Shown: in pieces, positions 1 to 5,920 of the stretch | Position numbering within the stretch: the first letter of the stretch is position 1 | How the letters are laid out: the number at the start of each line of letters is the position of its first letter | Assembly: GCA_020355105.1 (NCBI GenBank) | Contig: CP070658.1 | Span: 1,313,913-1,320,324 of the forward strand | Source of the DNA: Candidatus Thorarchaeota archaeon | GTDB taxonomy: Archaea; Asgardarchaeota; Thorarchaeia; Thorarchaeales; Thorarchaeaceae | DNA: 6,412 bases | Reading direction: 5' to 3' | Notes under the pieces: generated by a model | Databases searched by the model: none | What the model saw: the letters and a program-made list of their open reading frames with translations, nothing else | Told to the model about the DNA's origin: nothing | Program-made: the position numbers and the translations under genes

Positions 1-207
1 ACGTTCGGAGCAGGAACCCTTCTACACGACATCCTCAACCCCGATCCGATGTTCCTCATCATTCTACCAGTCTGGGCTGCCGCTGTCCTTATTATGGTCA
101 TAGCTATGTGGATTGGTTGGACAATGCTGACCACGCCGGCCCCAGAGCCTCTTGAGGACTTTGACTTCGACGAGGAAGAGGTTGCTGAGTCAAAGCCAGA
201 AGAGTAA
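1..207 (+). CDS. C-terminal end of a membrane protein with an acidic tail (5' truncated by the window)
   Basis: The window opens inside an open frame that runs 68 codons to a TAA at 205-207. The visible part has a short polar stretch, one strongly hydrophobic helix at about residues 18-41 of the fragment (rich in I, L, V, A, M and W), and then a Pro-containing, highly acidic tail of about 23 residues (PEPLEDFDFDEEE and on to the end). It is therefore the last transmembrane segment of a membrane protein plus a charged terminal tail. Which side of the membrane the tail faces cannot be told from this piece. I do not recognise the family, and too little is present to assign a function. A stable hairpin lies about 25 nt after the stop, in keeping with a transcript end here. 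The hydrophobic/acidic organisation and the clean stop make a real gene likely. Confidence 0.7.
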   Translation, partial: TFGAGTLLHDILNPDPMFLIILPVWAAAVLIMVIAMWIGWTMLTTPAPEPLEDFDFDEEEVAESKPEE

Positions 208-231
208 AGCACGATTGTATAGTTGGAGTCT

Positions 232-257
232 TTGGAAGGGTCTTCGGACCCTTTCGA
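232..257 (+). terminator. cUUCGg-capped RNA hairpin after the first gene
   Basis: AAGGGTC (236-242) and GACCCTT (247-253) form a perfect 7-bp stem around a TTCG loop closed by C-G. This is the exceptionally stable cUUCGg tetraloop in plus-strand RNA. Outer pairs 235:254 (wobble), 234:255, 233:256 (wobble) and 232:257 can extend it to about 11 bp. It starts 24 nt after the stop of the preceding gene. No run of T follows, so it is not a textbook archaeal oligo-T terminator. It may instead be a 3'-end stabiliser or a processing boundary. The structure itself is plain to see; the role is inferred. Confidence 0.5.
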
Positions 258-371
258 GTTCATTCTGGACCAAACGCACATGGTTCTTGCTGCAGATTGT
301 TATAGCCTAGTAGACTGCAGTAGTTGTTTGGAGTGACTCTCTTATGTCACACCAATGCATCATAGGGAGTT

Positions 372-1802
372 TTAGGTCATCTGCTGTGATATTTCCTCTT
401 CCAATACCTCATACGGTATCTCATCATCAGTCATCGTGAATGCGCTGTTCAAGAAGAAAAGACAGACTCCTAGCATGATCAAGATGACGACGAAGTTTGC
501 CATGAATCCCGGTCCTGTCCACTCGTTTATCGCGACAATGGGGCCGTACCGTCGCTGCCACTCCCTTAGTCCGGTCATCTCGCTCACGATATCGATAGCA
601 ACGGGCATCGCTGCTATTATGAGAAGCGAGATTGAGGTGAAGACGGCCCTCTTCACGTAGGTATGACGCCACCAGGGCTTCCCCCTGCTGTAAGCTCTAC
701 GTTCTGCCTCATACCAGATAACCCCAACATAGAACGTCAGAACCAAGTTGACAGCATAGAACCAGAAGTGAAACAGGACATTCGAACCAAATCCTACGTT
801 CGCCCAATTGGGATTCAAGAAGTACCAAATCGAGTAATAGAATATCTGAAAGAGAAGAATGTGATAGCTTGCCCGTCCCACTCTCTGTATCAGATTCTGC
901 AGCTTGTTTTGAGGTTGTAAGGGTAGATACTTCATCGCCAGGAGAAACAGAAGGGCTGAGAACGGGTAGACCAAGAAAGTGTAGTCGCCCCAAATGAGTC
1001 TGTACTTGTAGATACCGTCAATGATCTCGGCGCGGAACCCGAGGAATTGATAGGCAGACATGTAGATGACGCTGAGAGGTACGGCCAGCCATAGCAGTCC
1101 ATTTCGTTTCGCCTTGATCTCGGGACTGTCTGAGAACCACATTCCCAGACCAACAGCAGGCAAGAGAAACAGCACATTGGTTCTGATGACAGTGCTCAGG
1201 AATGCAGCCTCATAGCTAGTGTATTGCCAATAGCCATCTACAAGGACAAGGGGAATACTGTAGAACATGAAAAGCTGTAGAAGAATCTCGCTCATGAAAC
1301 AAAGGAAGACTGTCAGCTTTGGATATGATATGTAGCCTCTGTAGACCAACGGAAGTATGACAATCGAGCTGAAGAGCACTGGAATGAACCAATTCCCAGG
1401 ACCCCAGAATGGCAGCCACCCTAGCAGTGTATACTCATTCCATGTAATTGAGTTGAAGTAGACTCCCAGAATCAACGATGCCAGGTATAGGATGAGGAAT
1501 GGCAAGACATACCGCTCAATCTTGCTCTTGAAATATGACCAAGAGTAGAGCTCTCGAAGGGTAGTGGCGCCCTTGTGCTTGAGGGAGAGCCCCATGTTGA
1601 AACCCATTATGATCATGAAAAGAGGGATGGCGGTCCGCTCCCAGAAGACTCCTCCGACGAGGCTCTTCAACTCCCAAGTAAGACTGTGATCTAGCACGAC
1701 CAAAGCAATTGCGAAGGCCTTTAGGGCATCGACCTGCCAGTATCTGAACCGCTTTTCTGTTCGAGCGGCCTCAGCTGGAAGCTCTTCTACGGCTTGCGAC
1801 AT
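372..1802 (-). CDS. Acyltransferase-3 family integral membrane protein
   Basis: Members of this family (PF01757) move acyl groups, often acetyl, across or at the membrane onto surface sugars, lipids or other acceptors. In the 476-residue form, helix 1 reads VDALKAFAIALVVLDHS (residues 24-40), with His39 at the place of the family's catalytic histidine. It is followed by the IPLFMIIMGFNMGLSL segment (59-74) and by YFKSKIERYVLPFL (90-103), which match the family's 'F..SG' helix and its 'R..R..P' loop. About ten hydrophobic helices follow up to residue 365. A basic loop (369-385) then leads to two further helices (388-405 and 434-452) and an acidic tail. Usual members have 340-400 residues, so this one is long at the C terminus. 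I chose the ATG at 1802; an in-frame TTG at 1850 would add 16 mostly hydrophobic residues, and neither has a Shine-Dalgarno sequence. It is divergent from the next gene. The natural acceptor is unknown. Confidence 0.85.
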   Translation of the reverse strand: MSQAVEELPAEAARTEKRFRYWQVDALKAFAIALVVLDHSLTWELKSLVGGVFWERTAIPLFMIIMGFNMGLSLKHKGATTLRELYSWSYFKSKIERYVLPFLILYLASLILGVYFNSITWNEYTLLGWLPFWGPGNWFIPVLFSSIVILPLVYRGYISYPKLTVFLCFMSEILLQLFMFYSIPLVLVDGYWQYTSYEAAFLSTVIRTNVLFLLPAVGLGMWFSDSPEIKAKRNGLLWLAVPLSVIYMSAYQFLGFRAEIIDGIYKYRLIWGDYTFLVYPFSALLFLLAMKYLPLQPQNKLQNLIQRVGRASYHILLFQIFYYSIWYFLNPNWANVGFGSNVLFHFWFYAVNLVLTFYVGVIWYEAERRAYSRGKPWWRHTYVKRAVFTSISLLIIAAMPVAIDIVSEMTGLREWQRRYGPIVAINEWTGPGFMANFVVILIMLGVCLFFLNSAFTMTDDEIPYEVLEEEISQQMT

Positions 1803-1863
1803 GAAGAAAAAAACGAAAACAATCAGTGAAATACCATTCGAATCAAGCAATTAGGAAGAAATC

Positions 1864-2583
1864 GTGGCGTATTCCAGCGCAGAGCATCAGATTGATATCT
1901 TATTCAGATTGAGTCCCCACGGCAGGTTGTGGCCGTTGCAGTCTTCTGACGCCCAGCTTCTCACAGGTGTCCGCCTACTTCTATTCATCCTGCTATTCCT
2001 CCTAATCTACCTAAGTACGAAGGAGAGTAGCAAAGTGATCAGGGGGGCATGGCGACTTCCCGTGATATACCCCAACGATAGCGAGGACTCTGCGAGGAAC
2101 ATAAGAGAGCGAGAGGCGATGCTACTGACTCTGGCGAGGAGATGGAACCTTTTGACCGTGATCGATTACTCTCTAGGCACCCTCCTCATCTACGAGATCC
2201 CGATGGGTTTCTACGCTCTGGAACTCGGCATGTCCCACTACTTGGGAGTGCACATACCTTCCGCGGTTGTAATCTCATTTCTTGTCGGATCGTTCTTGGC
2301 GGTGGTTGTCATCAGGCTCAGAAGCCCGTTTCGATTTGGAAGAATAGAGCCGCTGAAGCATTTGGAGAGCACTCTGGAAGAACTGGTGAATGCCGTATAT
2401 GCGGGAGATACGACAATCGCCGAAGACGCTGAGGACATCTTGCTGATGCTTGTCAGAAAGGAGATCGAGAGATTCATAGAGCATCGTCAGATGGGCGATG
2501 CAGAGTGCGGCCGACTCCTCGAATACCTATCGAAACAGGAGGGGGCTGTAGGTCGAGCAGCCTCTAGACTTCTGTGGCCGTAA
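1864..2583 (+). CDS. Uncharacterised membrane protein with a helical C-terminal domain
   Basis: I do not recognise this 239-residue protein. It starts at a GTG (1864) preceded by AGGAAG at 1853-1858, a fair Shine-Dalgarno match, and ends in a double stop, TAA TAG. A hydrophobic helix lies at residues 33-51 (LLLFILLFLLIYLS core). A charged loop follows (52-95, rich in R, E, D and S), then a weaker hydrophobic stretch at about 97-120 and a clear second membrane helix at 131-151. The last 90 residues look soluble and alpha-helical, with mixed charge (LESTLEELVNAVYAG, then IERFIEHRQM), and probably face the cytoplasm by the positive-inside pattern around RLRSPFRFGR. Nothing suggests catalytic residues. 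It is divergent from the acyltransferase (61-bp spacer) and convergent with glmM (16-bp gap). A partner role with the acyltransferase is possible but not shown. Confidence 0.75.
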   Translation: MAYSSAEHQIDILFRLSPHGRLWPLQSSDAQLLTGVRLLLFILLFLLIYLSTKESSKVIRGAWRLPVIYPNDSEDSARNIREREAMLLTLARRWNLLTVIDYSLGTLLIYEIPMGFYALELGMSHYLGVHIPSAVVISFLVGSFLAVVVIRLRSPFRFGRIEPLKHLESTLEELVNAVYAGDTTIAEDAEDILLMLVRKEIERFIEHRQMGDAECGRLLEYLSKQEGAVGRAASRLLWP

Positions 2584-2599
2584 TAGCCACGTGCCCTTG

Positions 2600-3958
2600 T
2601 CACAGCTTGGCTATTGCTTCTCTTATGAGCGCCACTCCTCGTTGAACCAACTCGTCCGCTGTTTCCTGTGTTTCCGCCTCGGAGTAACATCTCAAGAGAG
2701 ATTCCGTGCCTGAAGGCCTGATTAGGATCCATCCCTCGTCGTATACGAGCTTTATTCCATCAATTGTGATTCTATTCAAATCCTCGGAGAGCCTGAGAAG
2801 AACGTTCATCGCGGCCTCCATCTTTCCGGGATCAACGGGCACTTTTATCTTCGCGCTGAAATACCGTGGCAGCTCAGAAACGAGTTCGGACAGCTTCTTC
2901 TTCTCAGCCGCCATGATCTCCACAACTTGCGCAGCTGTCATCGGACCATCGCGAACTGGTTGGTGTGGCGGGTAGAAGACACCACCGTTCTCCTCCCCCC
3001 CGAGTTCAGCACCAGTTTCTGCAAGTCGATGAGAAACCACTACGCTGCCCACGACTGTCCAATCAATCTTCGCGCCAGACGCTTTGACAACCTCTTCGAT
3101 GAGTCTTCCGCTGCTCACCGGGGTGACCAAGACAGAGTTCTTCCTTCTTGAAAGCACACGTGATGCAACGATGGCAAAGGACTGGTCACCCCACAAGACC
3201 TGACCCTTCTCGTCAACAAAGGTTGTTCTGTCTGCATCACCATCATGCGCGATTCCAAGGTCAGCACCAACTGCCCTGACCATTTTTGATAGTGCCAAGA
3301 GATTCTTGGGCGTCGGTTCGGGGTCTCTGCCTGGAAACCTTCCATCCAGTTGTGCATTTATTGAGATGACTCTGCAGCCCAGTTCTCTCATAAGCTGAGG
3401 AGTAGTTAGTGCTCCGACACTATTGGCACAGTCTATTACAACCTTGAGATTCTGATTGCTAATCTCACGAACAGCAACATGAGTTTTGATTGCATCGAGG
3501 TAGTTTCTTATTGCCTGGTCATACCTCTGAGATGTCCCTATGTCATTCCATTTGGACACTCTGAAGTCCTTTTTGAAGTAGGAGGATTCGATTTGGGATT
3601 CAACCTCACGAGAAACCTCGATTCCATTATTACCCATGACTTTGATCCCGTTGAATTCCGGAGGATTATGGGATGCCGTTATCATTAAGCCCGCCGAACA
3701 GCCTAGCCGTGGAACCATTAGCTGCATAGTTGGTGTGGGCGCGGGACCGATATCGATTACAGAACAGCCAGTTGAGAGTAGTCCTGAAGTGGCTGCAAGA
3801 GTGAACATCGTTCCGCCCATCCGTGAGTCCTGAGACACCACTACATCTCCGGGACCAAGTACTGTCCCTGCCGCTCTGCCAAGGTCTAGTGCTATCTGAA
3901 TTGTCAGGTCTTTGTTGATGACTCCTCGGACTCCGTTCGTACCAAACAGACGACCCAC
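2600..3958 (-). CDS. glmM: Phosphoglucosamine mutase (archaeal alpha-D-phosphohexomutase)
   Basis: This enzyme interconverts glucosamine-6-phosphate and glucosamine-1-phosphate in the cytoplasm, on the way to UDP-N-acetylglucosamine. Archaeal relatives can also act on mannose or glucose phosphates. At 452 residues it is full length for the four-domain family. Visible motifs in order are FGTNGVRG (5-12), the phosphoserine loop TASHNPP (94-100) with catalytic Ser96, the metal loop DGDADR (239-244), the sugar-specificity loop GEENGG (321-326) followed by RDG (336-338), and the phosphate-binding RPSGTE (414-419). All key residues are intact. GEENGG is of the archaeal GlmM/PMM kind and differs from GEQSGH of bacterial GlmM, so strict substrate choice is not certain. 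The start is GTG at 3958, with GGTGAG three bases upstream, and MGRLFGTNG is the expected N terminus. It is convergent with the orphan membrane gene and divergent from the TPR gene. Confidence 0.92.
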   Translation of the reverse strand: MGRLFGTNGVRGVINKDLTIQIALDLGRAAGTVLGPGDVVVSQDSRMGGTMFTLAATSGLLSTGCSVIDIGPAPTPTMQLMVPRLGCSAGLMITASHNPPEFNGIKVMGNNGIEVSREVESQIESSYFKKDFRVSKWNDIGTSQRYDQAIRNYLDAIKTHVAVREISNQNLKVVIDCANSVGALTTPQLMRELGCRVISINAQLDGRFPGRDPEPTPKNLLALSKMVRAVGADLGIAHDGDADRTTFVDEKGQVLWGDQSFAIVASRVLSRRKNSVLVTPVSSGRLIEEVVKASGAKIDWTVVGSVVVSHRLAETGAELGGEENGGVFYPPHQPVRDGPMTAAQVVEIMAAEKKKLSELVSELPRYFSAKIKVPVDPGKMEAAMNVLLRLSEDLNRITIDGIKLVYDEGWILIRPSGTESLLRCYSEAETQETADELVQRGVALIREAIAKL

Positions 3959-3961
3959 GTG

Positions 3962-3967
3962 CTCACC
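3962..3967 (-). promoter_or_regulatory. Ribosome binding site of glmM
   Basis: On the minus strand GGTGAG ends three bases before the GTG start. It matches the GGTGA part of the archaeal GGAGGTGATC Shine-Dalgarno consensus and supports the GTG over any other start. No alternative in-frame start codon lies just upstream. Confidence 0.55.
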
Positions 3968-3993
3968 AGGATGGCAGGGGTTCCAGGCAACAA

Positions 3994-3999
3994 CTTAAG
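3994..3999. promoter_or_regulatory. Central CTTAAG element in the glmM/TPR divergent spacer (candidate shared TATA box)
   Basis: This palindromic TATA-like hexamer sits almost in the middle of the 74-bp spacer. Its centre is about 37-38 bp from each of the two GTG starts. Archaeal TATA boxes lie about 25 bp before the transcription start, so a start at roughly 4020 on plus and 3970 on minus would leave short leaders, with the minus leader just including its Shine-Dalgarno. No better TATA-like sequence is visible in the spacer. The assignment rests on position and resemblance only. Confidence 0.35.
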
Positions 4000-4016
4000 A
4001 GTGTTGATGAGGGGGC

Positions 4017-4024
4017 AGGAGAGG
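4017..4024 (+). promoter_or_regulatory. Ribosome binding site of the TPR gene
   Basis: AGGAGAGG lies eight bases before the GTG at 4033 and is the best Shine-Dalgarno match near this gene. It decides the GTG start, since the nearby ATG codons are in other frames. Confidence 0.55.
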
Positions 4025-4032
4025 TTGCAACA

Positions 4033-4593
4033 GTGCCACTCTTCAGGCGTAGCAGGGACAGGCAATACCAACAGGCTGCAAGGCTCCTATCGGAGGGGCG
4101 GACAGAGGAAGCAGCAGAGAAACTCAGAGAGTTCCTTGCCAGGCACCCTGATGACTCAAATGCAATGGTATCACTGGCTGTCGCTTTGGTCCAAGTTCAG
4201 AAAGAACCGACTCTAGATTCTTCAAATACACAGGAAGCACTGGCTCTTCTTGATCAGGCTGCAGATCTCAATCCTCGAGATCCGGTTGCCGTCTTTAACA
4301 AGGGAGTATGCCAGCGGACCCTCGGACTTTTGACTGAAGCGCTCGAGTCTTTCGAGGCCGCTCTGGAGATTGAGGATAGACTTCCTTTGGCGATTCTTCA
4401 CATGGCCGAGATCAACTATGAAATGGAGAACTGGGAGAAGGCTGTTGAGCTAGCAAGACTTGCACTGGTGAGAGACCCCGGAATCGAGGGGGCTCTGACA
4501 TGGGTTCCAGAAGCAATGAAGAATGCAGGATACATGGACGAAGAGGGGAATGTGGTCAACGCACCATGGGAAGAGGCAAATCCAGATGGATAA
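4033..4593 (+). CDS. Tetratricopeptide repeat protein
   Basis: This is a soluble 186-residue protein built almost entirely of helix-turn-helix TPR units, which form scaffolds that bind other proteins. After a short basic N terminus (MPLFRRSRDR) four units can be traced. Unit 1 spans residues 10-42 (AARLLSEGRTEEAAEKLREFLARHPDD) and unit 2 about 43-81, with a longer loop at 58-66. Unit 3 spans about 82-116 (FNKGVCQRTLGLLTEALESFEAALEIE) and unit 4 about 117-151 (AEINYEMENWEKAVELARLALVRDP). The conserved small/large pattern of TPRs (G/A at 8, A at 20, P at 32) is visible in units 1, 3 and 4. The tail is acidic and ends in a Trp-containing segment. There is no signal peptide or membrane helix. The partner is unknown. 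The gene ends at TAA just before the uS19 promoter, so read-through into uS19 is possible. Confidence 0.88.
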   Translation: MPLFRRSRDRQYQQAARLLSEGRTEEAAEKLREFLARHPDDSNAMVSLAVALVQVQKEPTLDSSNTQEALALLDQAADLNPRDPVAVFNKGVCQRTLGLLTEALESFEAALEIEDRLPLAILHMAEINYEMENWEKAVELARLALVRDPGIEGALTWVPEAMKNAGYMDEEGNVVNAPWEEANPDG

Positions 4594-4602
4594 CCTTAAA
4601 TT
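4594..4602 (+). promoter_or_regulatory. Candidate TATA box for uS19
   Basis: CCTTAAATT follows the TPR stop codon directly and is preceded by ATAA, which could serve as a BRE-like purine patch. A start about 25 bp downstream (near 4625) would give a leader of roughly 45-50 nt before uS19. The inference is from sequence resemblance and place alone. Confidence 0.42.
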
Positions 4603-4662
4603 CACTCCACTTGGACAGAGCCCTGTTCTGAGTGGTTATGTCCCACTCCGTATGCCATCTTT

Positions 4663-4669
4663 GGTGATC
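4663..4669 (+). promoter_or_regulatory. Extended Shine-Dalgarno of uS19 (GGTGATC)
   Basis: GGTGATC matches seven consecutive bases of the archaeal Shine-Dalgarno consensus GGAGGTGATCC and ends two bases before the ATG. The short gap is expected because the match uses the 3' part of the consensus. It supports the ATG at 4672 over the internal ATG at 4693. Confidence 0.65.
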
Positions 4670-4671
4670 TA

Positions 4672-5082
4672 ATGTCGAGTAAGGGCGAACCGATGTATCG
4701 CGGCCACAAGCTTTCCGATCTTGCTCAGATGAACATGGACTCACTCATCGAGCTACTCCCTACACGCCGCAGAAGGACTCTCAAGCGGGGTCTTCCTCCA
4801 AGACAGAAGAAGCTCCTCATGAAGCTCAGAGCGGCAAGGAAGCAGGCACGGAAGGGAAAAGATGTCATTGTGAAGACCCACTGCCGCGACATGGTCATCC
4901 TTCCTGAGATGGTCGACCTCACCATTGGGGTGCATAACGGCAAGGACTTCGTCAGGGTGAAGATACTCCCTCAGATGATTGGGCATGTTCTTGGTGAATT
5001 CAGTGTCACCAACAAGCAGGTCAGACATGGCAGCCCAGGTATTGGCGCCACGAAGAGCAGTGCCTATGTACCTCTGAAGTAG
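4672..5082 (+). CDS. rps19: 30S ribosomal protein uS19 (archaeal S19)
   Basis: uS19 binds the head of the small ribosomal subunit next to uS13 and contacts tRNA and the subunit bridge region. The 136-residue product is the long archaeal/eukaryotic type. Its N terminus reads YRGHKLSDLAQMNMDSLIELLPTRRRRTLKRGL (9-41), followed by a basic helical insert (44-63). The conserved core has KTHCRDMVILPEMV (68-81), TIGVHNGKDFV (84-94) and HVLGEFSVT (105-113). Residues 89-113 satisfy the S19 family signature, from NGK to GEFSVT. The C terminus RHGSPGIGATKSSAYVPLK is typical. No residue looks disturbed. The usual neighbours in archaea, L2 before and L22 after, are absent, and the gene seems to have its own promoter. 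It may still receive some read-through from the TPR gene 78 bp upstream. Confidence 0.98.
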   Translation: MSSKGEPMYRGHKLSDLAQMNMDSLIELLPTRRRRTLKRGLPPRQKKLLMKLRAARKQARKGKDVIVKTHCRDMVILPEMVDLTIGVHNGKDFVRVKILPQMIGHVLGEFSVTNKQVRHGSPGIGATKSSAYVPLK

Positions 5083-5109
5083 GAGTTCAGATCAATATCC
5101 GCGCCGGTG

Positions 5110-5133
5110 AGAGGTCATCCCCTCTTAATTCTT
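5110..5133 (+). terminator. Possible hairpin and T-rich stretch after uS19
   Basis: AGAGG (5110-5114) and CCTCT (5121-5125) can form a 5-bp stem with a six-base loop, followed by TAATTCTT. It lies 28 bases after the uS19 stop. The stem is short and the T-run is broken, so this is a weak call. The 174-bp spacer (5083-5256) holds nothing else convincing apart from the promoter of the next gene. Confidence 0.28.
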
Positions 5134-5200
5134 GGACAGACACTCGCAAGAATGGTGATGGCAGACCCGTCCACACCCACTGCAAACAGCTCCTGTGGCA

Positions 5201-5215
5201 GAAACCTCTTATCTC
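5201..5215 (+). promoter_or_regulatory. Candidate BRE/TATA promoter of the DUF3303-like gene
   Basis: GAAACCTCTTATCTC resembles an archaeal BRE (GAAAC) followed by a TATA box (CTTATC, 5208-5213). A transcription start near 5237 would leave a leader of about 20 nt that includes GGGAGA (5244-5249), the likely Shine-Dalgarno, seven bases before the ATG at 5257. Confidence 0.45.
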
Positions 5216-5256
5216 AAGGATGCAATTTCTTTGTCGAATTCATGGGAGACTAGACT

Positions 5257-5532
5257 ATGGAGTACATAATGTTCTGGGAATATGATTCCGCTGATCACAA
5301 CACAGTGATGGACAAACTCAAGCAGTACAGGGACAAAGTGAAGAAGAACCCTGAGAAACATGCTAAGTTCACCTCAAAGAACTACTCAATGGTTGACGGT
5401 CCTGAAGGCTTCCAGCTGGTGGAAACTGATGATCCTGAGCATCTCGTTGACATAGTGCGCCATTACATGCCTGAGGTGCGATTCAGATTCGCCCCTATTG
5501 TGGAACTGAGAAAGGTTGACCAGAAAGCATAG
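5257..5532 (+). CDS. Small DUF3303-like protein
   Basis: This soluble 91-residue protein has no known activity. It begins with a beta strand (MEYIMFWEYD), then a helix rich in Lys and Asp (13-30). A second strand region follows (35-46), then GFQLVETDDPEHLVDIVRHY (51-70) and a closing strand with RFRFAPIVEL (75-84). The order of strand-helix-strand, 'F.LVE.DDPE.L..I...Y', then 'F...P...L' matches my memory of the DUF3303 family, small dimeric alpha-beta (ferredoxin-like) proteins near 90 residues. The length agrees. There is no signal or membrane segment. The start ATG has GGGAGA seven bases upstream. Its neighbour on the right is convergent, so it is probably transcribed alone. The family call is from recall of the pattern and could be wrong at the family level, though the gene is very likely real. 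Confidence 0.65.
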   Translation: MEYIMFWEYDSADHNTVMDKLKQYRDKVKKNPEKHAKFTSKNYSMVDGPEGFQLVETDDPEHLVDIVRHYMPEVRFRFAPIVELRKVDQKA

Positions 5533-5569
5533 CAGCCAGTGTGAAGCACTTCTCTTTCGTCTGCAATTG

Positions 5570-5806
5570 CTAGAGTGCTAAACCAAACGCCTGTCCGTCA
5601 TATCTGTTGTAGAGAATCAGAACGACCACAAGAAGTGCAAGGGCGATCGGAATTAGTGTAGACCTGAGAGTATCGAATGATTCTGGAAGCAGCTGATACA
5701 TGACTAGAAGCGCGATGACTGTAAAGAGAAACACAACTACGGTCACACCCAGAAGGTTTGGACCATATTGAACTCCGTATGGAGTGCGAACACCGGACTT
5801 ACACAT
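5570..5806 (-). CDS. Small two-helix membrane protein
   Basis: I do not recognise this 78-residue protein. It has a short polar N terminus (MCKSGVRTPYGVQYG), a first membrane helix at about 18-40 (LLGVTVVVFLFTVIALLVMY core), a short loop containing Pro, Glu, Asp and Arg (41-50), and a second helix at about 50-66 (IPIALALLVVVLILY core). A short tail ends in FGLAL. It looks like a helical hairpin with both ends on the same side of the membrane. Coding is supported by an AGGAG (5812-5816, minus strand) five bases before the ATG and by a TATA-like CTTTAAG upstream. It is convergent with the DUF3303-like gene (37-bp gap) and divergent from the methyltransferase. Function cannot be inferred; small proteins of this form often assist larger membrane complexes. 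Confidence 0.65.
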   Translation of the reverse strand: MCKSGVRTPYGVQYGPNLLGVTVVVFLFTVIALLVMYQLLPESFDTLRSTLIPIALALLVVVLILYNRYDGQAFGLAL

Positions 5807-5839
5807 TGCCGCTCCTATACATCTAAGGCGGGTAGTCCA

Positions 5840-5846
5840 CTTAAAG
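5840..5846 (-). promoter_or_regulatory. Candidate TATA box of the small membrane protein
   Basis: On the minus strand CTTTAAG ends 34 bp before the ATG at 5806. A start 25 bp downstream would leave a leader of about 10 nt including the AGGAG. Read on the plus strand the same site is CTTAAAG, which could also serve the methyltransferase, but its ATG is about 75 bp away. Confidence 0.4.
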
Positions 5847-5920
5847 CCTCACCAGACTGGAGAATCTGACCCTAGCACATTCCGCAAGAATGATAGCACT
5901 TTGAGGCCATCCCTGTGATT

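Noticed and set aside
290..320. Two CTGCAG copies at 290-295 and 315-320 that could pair.
   Set aside because: The hexamer is its own reverse complement, so any two copies look like both a direct and an inverted repeat. A 6-bp stem with a 19-base loop is within chance.
333..350. GTGAC ... GTCAC inverted repeat before the end of the acyltransferase gene.
   Set aside because: A 5-bp stem with an 8-base loop and no flanking T-run is too weak to call a terminator or operator.
709..993. Several open frames of 65-96 codons inside the acyltransferase, glmM and membrane-protein genes on the other strand or in other frames.
   Set aside because: They lie wholly within well-supported genes, have no family-like motifs or ribosome sites, and their compositions are what shifted reading of the true gene would give.
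372..3958. A dedicated surface-glycan operon made of the acyltransferase, the orphan membrane protein and glmM.
   Set aside because: The three genes alternate in direction, so they are not one operon, and no glycosyltransferase or flippase is present. It is kept only as a loose functional hint.
5152..5253. A 33-codon open frame (ATG GTG ATG GCA ...) in the uS19 to DUF3303-like spacer.
   Set aside because: It is short, has no Shine-Dalgarno, has an unremarkable composition, and overlaps the likely promoter and leader of the next gene.
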